From positions 1,240,001-1,304,000 of the forward strand of contig OZ038527.1 in assembly GCA_964036665.1 (NCBI GenBank): DNA of 64,000 nt. Reading direction: 5' to 3'. The DNA is from Gordius sp. MW1 (Eukaryota > Nematomorpha > Gordioida > Gordea > Gordiidae). Position 1 is the stretch's first letter. The number at the start of each line of letters is the position of its first letter. The notes under the pieces are model-generated. The model was not told the origin of the DNA. It made no database searches and was given only the letters and a program-made list of their open reading frames with translations. Of the stretch, positions 45,087-55,106 are shown piece by piece. A program made the translations under genes and the position numbers.

Positions 45087-46060
45087 TTAAGCACATTTAA
45101 TTGTCGGACAGCACATAGGATGTGGCAAGGTATTATCTCTAACCAATTCACATTCCCCAGGATCCCATACCCCACACCTAAATAAATAAATAAATATAAT
45201 AAATAAATCGTACCCTTTGCATTTTAATAAAAAATTGGTGTATATATTTTGGTGGGGTTCAGATATGCAAGTGCATTCTTCACAGATCTCAGGTGTAGGT
45301 CTGAAAGTACCCACTGGGAAAGTTTTAAAAATACCTCTCTTCTGATAGTTGCATCCACCTAGAAATAAAGGTAAAATAGATAAATCCATGGGCGTAGCCA
45401 AAGGAGGGGGGGGGGGGGAGGGCAGGGAGGGGCGGCTGCCCCCCTCCAAATCCAAAAATTTATTAAAATCATGGCTAAAATTTCAAAAATTGTTCTTTTT
45501 GCCCTCCCTGAAGCATCATTGCCCCTCCCCTCTAATTTTAATGCGGTTACGCCCATGTACAAATTTACTATAATATCCAAGTTTGTATTATAAAATCTTT
45601 AATTTAAATATTAAAAATTCTGTTCAATTTTTATTTAAATTAGAAGTTCAATTTCTTGAACGTATCCTTGATATTGATATACAACTTTTAAAGAAAGTTA
45701 GGGAGGAGTTTAATAAAATCTGATATAAAAGATGAAACAAGGAAAAAAGCATTCTTTTATTATATAAATAAAAAATGAGCAAGACGCCAATTTTTTTAAA
45801 ATTTTACTTAAAATTTTCAAACATTGTATATGCATAATATTTTGTCCACGTATATTGCTGTTAATTTATAAATAAATATTAAAAAAGCTTTTTAGTTTTC
45901 ATATGGCCTGGGGTCGCCAGGGACCCACATCAACTATGTTTTATTAAAACATTAAATAACATTATATACCTGTGTTGACCCAACGACCAAAATGGAGGGC
46001 ACTCTGACAAACGAGGAAAAAGGAAACTAGCCAAATAGTTAAATTCCAGATGGCCCTCAT
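45087..46060 (-). CDS. Secreted single-domain VWC protein, copy B (108 aa)
   Basis: Exons 46060-45970 (91 nt), 45358-45214 (145 nt) and 45177-45087 (91 nt); GT-AG, phases 1 and 2, as in copy A. Signal peptide LTIWLVSFFLVCQSALHF; mature part keeps the ten cysteines, with CEECTCISEP and PMCCPTIKCA. A TAA follows directly after KCA, so the basic tail of about 12 residues present in copy A is lost. Substitutions between A and B in the mature part are mostly outside the cysteines. An upstream in-frame ATG (three codons earlier) exists in B but not in A. A MITE occupies intron 1 at the same place as in A. Confidence 0.8.
45387..45557. mobile_element. hAT-like MITE in intron 1 of VWC copy B
   Basis: Ends catgggcgtagcc and ttacgcccatg, with a 15 G-rich run. 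Flanks gataaatc and tacaaatt are a decayed form of the perfect duplication seen in copy A. Confidence 0.85.
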
Positions 46061-46615
46061 TTTGTTCATTCTTTGGTGACAGATAAAATCTAAAAACAAT
46101 ATTTTGCCAAACGAGATTTAAAGGAAAATATTCGATATAAAATATATAAAAAAATAATATTCTTCCCATCTTGGAATGAATTTAAAGGGAAAAATAAATT
46201 GAAAAATATAACTCTTGGATATAGGGTTGAAAAAACTGCAACAAAAACAAATTAGACCTGCTTGGGTATAGTGCCAAATTCTCTAACTTACTATGAACAT
46301 TTAAGAAATTTGATACTATTTAAATTGTTATTGTAGAATTTACATATTTTTTGGATAAATTATACACTTTTAAACTTAATATCTTTATAATTTTAAATTT
46401 AATATGTTTCCTATTTTTGTTTATTTTTCTAAAAATTAGTCATTTAATTTTAGAACCTTGCGGAAAAGTTCACTTTTCCACTACACAATATTATCGGGAA
46501 GGAGGGGGGGGGCGAAATATGTAATCAGATTTCGCCAGAAAAGCTAGAAATTAAGCGTTATTTTTAAATTTAAAAGATTTACAAATTTTAAAACATAAAG
46601 CAAAACAAAAAGATC
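46061..46615. other. Upstream region of VWC copy B
   Basis: AT-rich, aligned with copy A 28958-29525. No gene. Confidence 0.35.
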
Positions 46616-47524
46616 TAGGGGAGACTGGGGACTAAAATAGTCATTAAAAATTTAATCGCGTTTTAAAAAAACTATAAATTATTCTTTCAATTTTTTAGTT
46701 GGAACGTAATTTAAGGTCTATTTTTACTATAAAAATTTAAATAGAAAAAATAAATAGTTTTCACACAAATTAATTTTTAAATAAACAAAAATCCTACAAA
46801 TTTTAAAAATGCCCGGGGCACATGGCCCTTTTCGAGGGATAGATTATCCCTTACGTTTTCACTTCCTAATGGTGCATGATGCTAACTCAATAAATAAAAA
46901 GATTGTTTTATTATTAAAAAACATAAAGAATGTTGATTATATTTTAGATAATGCAAATAAAAAAGGGTCAAGTTGACAATCTGATTTAGGTATCCATAAA
47001 AGACAATTCTGTAATGGAAAATATCCTTAAATATTCTATTAATACAAATTATACTAAAATAAATTATTATTAAACAAAATTATTGTTTTTTAAATCTTGA
47101 CATTTGTAAGACACAATGAAAAATGGCTAGCACTAGCCCCTCTCCGACTAGCCCCGACCTTTATATTTATAAACAATTAATAATTCACCTTCTTATATTG
47201 CAAAACAAAATTTAATCATCAGACGGTTTTTATATAAAAAATATCTTTTTATAGGACAGAACCTAAATTAATTCAAAATATACAGCCAAAAAAAGTTTAT
47301 GTCCAATATACAAAATTTTGTAAAGGCTACTAATAGCTCTGAAAAATCGTTTTTCCTCTACAAAAATTTTAAATCAAATATTTTATAAACAAAAAATTTT
47401 TTATTTATACCTTATGGAAAAAGAAACATATGGTTTAATTTAAAATTATACATCATTATCGTTTTAAAAAATAACTACAAAGATAATAGTAACCCCGGGC
47501 TACGACTAACCCCGGTCTCCCCTA
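46616..47524. mobile_element. TIR element, taggggagac ends, private to copy B
   Basis: Left taggggagactgggg and right cccggtctcccctagatct; the inverted repeat extends to agatct on both sides. Copy A lacks it at the matching place (about 29545). AT-rich, no transposase. Internal ggctagcactagcccctctc is the inverse of a motif at about 31290. Confidence 0.75.
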
Positions 47525-49519
47525 GATCTTAAAAATTTAGAAATCTAAATAAATTTAAAAGCTTCCAAATTTAAAAAAAAACGTAAGCAAACAAAAAGAA
47601 TATAGACCTTACAAATCCAAAAAATAAAAATTTATTGTTTTTAAACCAAGATTTTCAAGTTTAAAAGTCATTCTAACCCCCCCCCCCCCCCCAAAAAAAA
47701 AATACTTTAACTTTATCAATTACGTAATTGTAATAACTTTAAAATTAGTAGATACATAAAATGAGTCTACTTGGTTATTTAGTTAAAAAAGCACACATAT
47801 TTTAAATAAATAAATTAATAAATTCAAATAAATTTATATAAAAATTTTAAAGAAATACATAATATAACTTACTTGATATATTACTAGAATTTCTATTAAA
47901 ACTAATTATGTTCGGTGAAAAACGTGAAAAATAACAACAACTGTTTTAAAAAAATCCTCGCAAGTCGCAATGAAAAATATGCAAAAAAATTAAGAAAGCG
48001 TTTATATATATGGTGCTGTTTGCTATCAAAAAATTTTCAGCTTATTCTGAGAAAAAACTCGACAAATGCGATAAGCAGATAATGACTTCGCTAAAAGTTT
48101 TCCTGGAATTGATGTAAAAAAATGTATATAATTTAGTTTGGCGGGGAGATATAATGTTACAAAAAAAATAAGATTAAAAATTATATTTTGCCCCGAAGTT
48201 ATGATATGACGTATATTGTATAAATGATTCATCCGCATAAATTAGACGATTTTTCGCGAAACTCCTTTTTTTATTTTATAGATGACACAACTACTATTTG
48301 GTCGCCATCTTGAATATAACATTAAACTATTGGTTAAAATTAACTAATAAATTTTCATATTACATGCTTAACTCCCCCCCTCCCCCCCAATTTTTAATTA
48401 AAAAATTGAGCATGCCTGAGGAGCGGATCTTTAAGTCCAATTGCTAAAAATGTCATTTAAGTTTTTTTAAAAATTTTAAATTGGTTTTATGCATTGTGAA
48501 TTTCATATCGTAGAAATGTTTTATTATTATGATAGCATTAACTGGTTTATAAAATCAATATTTCTAATAAAAATTTGTTTAGAGATATGGACTCAATCAT
48601 TTTAAAAGGCCCATCCGCTTTTATTAGTGTTGAGGAACTGTAAACTCGCCAGTATGCCCGCAGTTTAATTAAACAAAAACTAATTATTATTAAATTTAAG
48701 AATATTTTTAAAGGGCATACAATAAATATATTTTCCAAAATAAAAACATGAGTTTTACATAAATAATTAAAATATATAAAAATTTGGATTTGAATTAAAT
48801 AAAGGGAAATTAATTTTTTTCAGATGTGATGGGAAGTTAAGTAAAAATAGCATTTAATTCTAAGTATAAGAATAAATTCTTTAGTTTTTTTTATAATTAG
48901 GGGAGACCGGGGCTAGTAGTAGACGGAGGTTACTTTTATCTTTTTATTATTTTTAAATAAAATAACCATAATACATTAACCATATGTGTATTTTGTCATA
49001 AGGTATGAAAAATTTTTTTTTTGAGAAAAATAAGAATTAAAAATTTTATAAAGAAAAAACGTTTTTTTGGGGCTATTAATAGCCCTGCCAAAATTTTGTA
49101 TTTTGCACATAAAAATTTTGGGGCTAGTCGGAGAGGGGCTAGTGCTAGCCATTTTTCATTGTGTCCTACCTATTAGAGACAAATGACAAAATTAATAACA
49201 AAATTTTTGTTTAATAATTTATTTTAGTGTAATAAGGAATATTTATAGACTAATTGCAGAATTTGTCTTTTATTTGTACTTAAATCAGATTGTCATTTGA
49301 CCCTTTTTCATATGTATTAGTATTATGTAAAATATAACCATATTTCATTTGCATCTTCTATGTTTTTTATAATAAAACAATCTCTTTATTGATTTAAGTT
49401 AGCATACACTAATAAGAAGTGAAAACGATCTATAAGGGGCTATTGGTTTGTTGTAAATTTAATTTGTGAGAAAACTATTTCCTATAGTAAAAATAAACAT
49501 TAAAAATAAGTTCCAACAA
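47525..49519. other. Non-coding part of copy B
   Basis: Aligned with copy A 29550-31640, including a poly-C run near 47677, gatgacacaactactatttg (about 48281), and the second ggggagaccggggc half-element (48898-49440). No gene. Confidence 0.4.
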
Positions 49520-50439
49520 TGTTGTGTCTCAAACCCCCCCCCCCCGCCCTACTTCGAATAGCGATGATTTAAATTCCCGCCCCCACTACTTATAACGATA
49601 ATTTAATTACCTAACTTGATTTTAACTTTTCCCTTTCATCTTAACCACCTTACCACAATTGAGGTCGATCTCGTAAAAACTTCTGTGGTGTTAACCTAAA
49701 CCCCCCCCCCCCCCCCCACACATACGTGCACCATTTTTATCAATCGATACGCACTCACACATACGTGCACCATTTTTATCAATCGATATTATAATTATTA
49801 AATCTAAGGCGATGTTTATTGACTACAAATATTTCGGCCCTCCCTTAAAAGGGAGGGATATTAACTTTAATAATAATTATATAATGGTCCACGTATGTGT
49901 GAGTGCGTATCGATTGATAAAAATGGTGCACGCATATGTGGGGGGGGGGGGGGGGGTTTAGGTTGAACACCACAGAAGTTTTTTCCAAATCGACCTCAAT
50001 TGTGGTAAGGTGGTTAAGATGAATGGGAAAAGTTAAAATCAAGTTAGGTAATTAAATTATCGTTATAAGTAGTAGGTCGGGGGGGGGGGGGGAATTTAAA
50101 TCATCACTATTCGAAGTAGGACGGGGGGGGGGGGGTTTGCACAACACCTCCCCCTTTATCGAGAAGTCAACGACTTAAAGTCCTAACGTTCCGATAAAGG
50201 TATTGGGGTTTCAAGTGTTGTTGAAGGCCATTTAAAGACTGAGGCGGACTTAGGTTGAGGTGGTAATTTAACATATTTCTTAATCAGAGTTCAAATAAAT
50301 CATAAGTATAACCAACAATACAATTTTTTCATAAGTGCTGACATCTAGCCCATTCATTTAATTTATCGTTCTGCTTTTGCCCTCGGAACTGATTCATGGC
50401 AACTGATCTCAATGAAATCCTGCACTATAAATCAATTGG

Positions 50440-50540
50440 AGTACTTCATGGCTAGTGGACCTCGTTCCTGCTCTATACGCATGGCTACTGGACGTGATCC
50501 CAGCTCTATACGCATGGCAACTGGACGTGGTCCCAGCTCT
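50440..50540 (+). repeat. 33 bp tandem repeat
   Basis: Three units of cgcatggctactggacgtga then tcccagctctata. The frame is open for 60 codons (50412-50594) but repetitive; I do not call a gene. Confidence 0.6.
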
Positions 50541-51099
50541 GTAAAGCACCACTGGGCAACAGCTTCAATCAAAATTATAATCAATATAAACTAAATATCT
50601 ATCAAAATGCTGTACCGTTTTACCTTTTTTTTAAAACTTTTTTTATACCTACATTGTAAATTGCCATTCGCCACCCGCCAAATAATAATCAAAAAAAATA
50701 TGTAACATTATGAATAAGAGTAAAAGGGGTTGAATAACATTTTAATCGTCATATAATAATATATGTGAACAAATCATGTGTATTCTTTATCTTACATAAT
50801 ATCTAGGTATCGAATAATTGGTGTGAATATATTTTTCATCGGTTGACACTCAGGTATGCTTCAGTTTGGGTGGTTATTTGTTTGTTTACCAATTTCTCGG
50901 AATTTGGAGGGATTTTTCTTCGCTCCTAGAATTTTGCTCTCTGATTTTAGCATTTTTTTATTGCAATGATGGATATTCCCTTTCTGAGGTTTGATACTCG
51001 GAATCAGGATATCGAGTTTGCTCTTGAATGAATGGTTCGATTAAAAAAAAATAGAATTAAAGCATTTCCAACATTTCTGCTTTGGGGTTTGTTGCCGAA

Positions 51100-51389
51100 G
51101 GTTCAATTATCCACATCTTCTGACACCATTTATAAGTCAATAGACTTATTTAATATTATAATTTTTAAATCTAAGGCGATGTTTATTGACTACAAATATT
51201 TCGGCCCTCCCTTAAAAGGGAGGGATATTAACTTTGGTCCTCGAATGAGGGCGTGGGTTCAGATCCCACTTCTGACACCATTTATAAGTCAATAAGGACT
51301 TATTTATTATTATAATTATTAAATCTAAGGCGATGTTTATTGACTACAAATATTTCGGCCCTCCCTTAAAAGGGAGGGATATTAACTTT
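51100..51389 (-). mobile_element. TRIM-like unit: two short direct repeats around a tRNA-Leu 3' half
   Basis: Two direct repeats of 107-109 bp (51129-51235 and 51281-51389: tttataagtcaata ... cggccctcccttaaaagggagggatattaacttt) are separated by ggtcctcgaatgagggcgtg then ggttcagatcccacttctga then cacca. That 45 bp block matches the variable arm, T arm and acceptor strand of tRNA-Leu, including a terminal CCA. Just before the first repeat another, more decayed acceptor end (cttctgacacca, 51117-51128) is seen. Read on the minus strand this is LTR, primer site (tggtgtcagaagtggga), then a second LTR. A third repeat copy lies at 49787-49866. Confidence 0.55.
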
Positions 51390-52003
51390 AATAATAATTA
51401 TATAATGGTGCACGTATGCGTGAGTGCGTATCGATTAATAAAAATGGTGCACGTATGTGTGAGTGCGTATCGATTGATAAAAATGGTGCACGTATGTGTG
51501 TGTGGGGGGGGGGGGGTTAGGTTGAACACCACAGAAGTTTTTACGAGATCGACCTCAATTGTGGTAAGGTGGTTAAGATGAAAGGGAAAAGTTAAAATCA
51601 AGTTAGGTAATTAAATTATCGTTATAAGTAGTAGGTCGGGGGGGGGAATTTAAATCATCACTATTCGAAGTAGGACGGGGGGGGGGGGGGGGGGGTTTGA
51701 GACACAACAACAAAAAAAAATTGAAAAAATAGTTTTTAGTTTTTTTAAAAACGCGACTTAATTTTTCATGGCTATTTAGTCCCCGAGCTAAAAAAACATG
51801 AAAGGTTAGTGGTTTCTAGTAAACTTGGCCAGGATGTGTTGAATCTTTTACATCAAGGTCATGCAGGGATGGTTAAAATGAAGAGATTAGCTAAACAGTA
51901 GGTTTGGTCGCCAAAGATCTAGCACGAATATTTGGAAATAAATTATACAATTAATTTATAAACCGTATGATTTTTCATAATTTTGGGCCCTTTTGTTTAA
52001 GGT

Positions 52004-52172
52004 TTGGGCGTAACCAGGTTTAGAAATAGAGGAGGGGGGCCATTATGATTTGGGGGGCGGGGGGCAAAATGATAATTTTTTGAAATTTTAACCATAATTA
52101 TATCAAATTTTAAAGGATTTATGGATTTTGAGGGGGGCAGCCGCCCCTCCCTGTTTCCCACTGGCTAAACCC
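52004..52172. mobile_element. hAT-like MITE (copy B partner of 31945)
   Basis: gtttgggcgtaaccagg to ctggctaaacccacgtg; same insertion as in copy A. Confidence 0.7.
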
Positions 52173-52584
52173 ACGTGTATATGATTAATGGACAGGCCTC
52201 TAGACTAGATTCCAAATTTATTAATTTCTTAAAAATTGAAGTTTTCGTTTGAGCCTAAAATATGGAGAACTTCAAATTATAATAGCCTAATTCTGGTTGA
52301 TACTTTATTTTGCATAAACAAATTATACACAATGCAAATGTAACATATTTTTTTCAGCAAAGTTTTATTTCTTAAGTGAGGCAAAACACTTTCAGATTTA
52401 TGTGACAATTTCGATCTTGATTTTAACATTAAGTTGCCAGATGCTAAAAATTTTTATTCACTTTGTGCGAAAATTGTTTTTAATGTTAGCAAAACATCTT
52501 AAGATTATTGCAAATTCATCGTAATATTTGTTGGAAATGGAATTTAGTTGGTCATCAAGTTTCATAGGAAGTATATACTCTTGC

Positions 52585-53522
52585 TAGAGCCTTGCAAAGT
52601 TACTTTTTTTCAGCCCGAACCCGACCCGAAAGCTCTTAAATTTTATTAACCCAAACCCGACCCGAAAGCGATTTAAAATTTTTCGACCCGAACCCGACCA
52701 AAAGCGTTTTAAACCAAACCCGACCCGACTTGAAAGCAAAAAAAAGTGAATGGTGTAAAATTGATTTTGATGGTTTTGAATGGCATTAAAATGTTATCTC
52801 CAAAAAACAACAACAGATTGAACAACATTTTAAAACATGTTTGCCAGAATTAAAGCATTAATAAAAGTAGATCCTAATTCAGAAAAGTTTTTGAGTAAAC
52901 TTCATTAGTCTGTCTTTATATCAAGCAATTTGATTTCAAGGCTAATAATGTTTGTGGCAACTGTGGTGAAATGAAAGGAGAAAATTTGATTATTTTTTAA
53001 AAACTCTAATTTTTTAAATCAAGTTTGTAAAATAATGTTTTTTTATAAATTTTAATCATTCGTTTAATAAATAATCATGATAATTTTATTTATTCAAGTG
53101 TATATGTTAGACGGTAAAGCAAGATGAGACATGAATATTTAAAAAAGAAAAATGGGAGTTCACAAAATCGCTAATAAGTTTTGTTATATTAATTATATGT
53201 TTATTATAATTTATAGCATCAATAAAGATTTTCTATTTTTCTGTTTTGCAAATCCAAAATTCAGATATAACTTAAAAATTAATTTAAATGAATGTATGAG
53301 ATAAATTCATCATAAATTTCGATATTTATTAGAATATATTATATATAATTGCATTAATTTAAAAGATATGTATATTATGCAATATAAAAATCATAACCTT
53401 CAACTCGACCCGGACCCGAGCTTAATTTCAACCCGAACCCGAAAACATTTTAAAATTTTTAACCCGAACCCGAAGGCATTTTAAAAATTTCACGGGTTTC
53501 GGGTCACCCGTGCAGGGCTCTA
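52585..53522. mobile_element. Non-autonomous hAT with acccga subterminal repeats
   Basis: Ends tagagccttgca and tgcagggctcta; perfect 8 bp duplication actcttgc (52577-52584 and 53523-53530). Both ends carry arrays of cccgaacccgaccc. AT-rich middle, no transposase. Absent from copy A. Confidence 0.9.
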
Positions 53523-53534
53523 ACTCTTGCCAAC

Positions 53535-53690
53535 GCATGAGCGTGGCCAGCACTGAGGGGGGGGGCAATAATGATTTAGGGAGGGGCATGATCGTTTTTT
53601 GAAATTTTGGCCATAAAAATTTCACTAAATTTTTGGATTTAAAAAGAGGCAGCCGCCCCTCGCTGCCCCCTCTTGGGTACACCCTTGGCC
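53535..53690. mobile_element. Decayed hAT-like MITE
   Basis: atgagcgtggccagcactg, a run of G, gggaggggcatgatcg, and gcagccgcccctcgctgccc then ttgggtacaccctt: inverse-order member of the gggcgtagcc family. Confidence 0.6.
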
Positions 53691-55106
53691 ATACGTCTAT
53701 AGGAGGAATTTTATAATGGATTTCTGTTGAAGAATCTTACCATAAGAGCTTTGTATATATAGTGTTAACACAGCTAGAAACATGGCTTCTCCTAAATTAG
53801 TTTTTGCCTTTAATGAGACTTGGGCGTTTTTAATGTTGATTGTTTCAAGCATACAGTCAGCTCAAGATTTTACTTGACTCAGCTAAGTTTAAGGATTTTT
53901 TATGCCGTATACTCTTCCAAATTACAAAGTCATGTCTTGATAGTTGGATGATAATACTTATATATTAATCCTAATCAGAATTCTAACAATTTTTCCACAA
54001 TTGATTCATTTAGTCTGTATATAATTAAGATAAGTTTTTATTACATTGTTGACGCGCAGTTAGGTATCTTAGTAAGTATTGCATAAAGGAGGGTAAAGTG
54101 ATAATACTAGAAAACCAGAGAATAAACGATGACTCCCAAAACATTTTGACAAATGGAATTGAACAATGAACACGAGATTGTAGTTACCCAACATGTAAAG
54201 CAAAAATCTCTCAAATAGAACAAGGTAATTTGCTAAAAATGCACCAGTCTGCGTTTTTAAAGGGAAAAAATGATTCGAAAATTACATTGTGGTCTAAAAT
54301 AACCTGACAATTTTTGAATAAGGTTTTATTAAATCATTTTAAATATAGAAATAGTGTATGGTGGATTCAGAAACGATTAGAAACGTGGGTTGGTGATGAG
54401 TGAGAGGCTATTTGTTTAAAAATATAAACTTGAGATATTATAATATGCTCAATTAAAACTTTTGCTTTGAAAAATTATGGAGGAAAAACATTTTAGTATG
54501 CCAGTTACAGTATATGTTTTTTTAGTAGATACTCGCTGTGGGTCCGACCTATTAATGAAGATTTTTAATTGCATGATTTCGATTTAATGTTGATTTTGAA
54601 TTATGAAAGACCTTCTCATTTTAAATGACAAATTTTACCCAGCTTTAATCTTTTGTATCTACGACAAATAGATCCTTAAATAACCCTAACACTAATTTTA
54701 TATTTATTTTAAGGTATTTTTTCCAGGACAAAATTGCAAGTACTACATCAATCAGCTTTCTTGTCTCTTTCCTCCCCACTTTTGTAGTCGTAAATTTTCT
54801 TTGTTTGATCAGTTTCCAAATAGTCTCAATTACCAAAGTCAGCAATAATGAGGAGCATGGATTACAACATTTTGGGATTGAATTGATGTAGACATTTTGT
54901 TAAAAGTTTTAGGGCAAACAAGTTTGCATGAGCGAGAATGTTCAAAGCGAGCGTTTGTTTAGAAAAATCTACGTTAAAATTTAATTAATGAATAGCTGCT
55001 CCCATCTCCCCAAATTTAGATTTCAATGCATCAGAGAAAGTGCTAAGTGTCTTTTATGAATATTTGTATTTGCCGCGTGGTTTAGAATTCAAAAATTATT
55101 TTTAAA
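53691..55106. other. End of duplication copy B and upstream region of DHX9
   Basis: Up to 54577 it aligns with copy A 32500-34665. From 54578 to 55106 it is unique and AT-rich and should hold the DHX9 promoter and 5' UTR; no TATA or initiator can be singled out. A 66-codon minus-strand frame at 54645-54845 matches no family I know. Confidence 0.4.

Larger units (their letters stand above)
49520..51709. mobile_element. Composite foldback element, private to copy B
   Basis: Outer ends tgttgtgtctcaaacccc and ggggtttgagacacaaca are inverted. A 270 bp left arm (49520-49790) is followed after a short spacer by its inverse (49880-50146). About 1 kb of unrelated sequence follows (50147-51100), then a second inverse arm (51390-51709). 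Arms contain G or C runs, gaggtcgatctcgtaaaaac, and tandem caccatttttatcaatcgat units. Copy A reads through the site (about 31650). Confidence 0.8.
44515..54577. repeat. Segmental duplication, copy B
   Basis: Direct copy of 27450-34665 (see there). It is longer because of private insertions at 46616-47524 (TIR element), 49520-51709 (foldback element) and 52585-53522 (hAT). Similarity by eye is roughly 80-90% in non-coding blocks and is interrupted by indels. Confidence 0.85.

Noticed and set aside
50412..50594. Small protein with SIRMATGR repeats
   Set aside because: The frame follows a 33 bp tandem repeat inside a foldback element; no other sign of coding.
54645..54845. Minus-strand gene upstream of DHX9
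   Set aside because: 66 codons with no recognisable domain, splice structure or repeats; too short to call.
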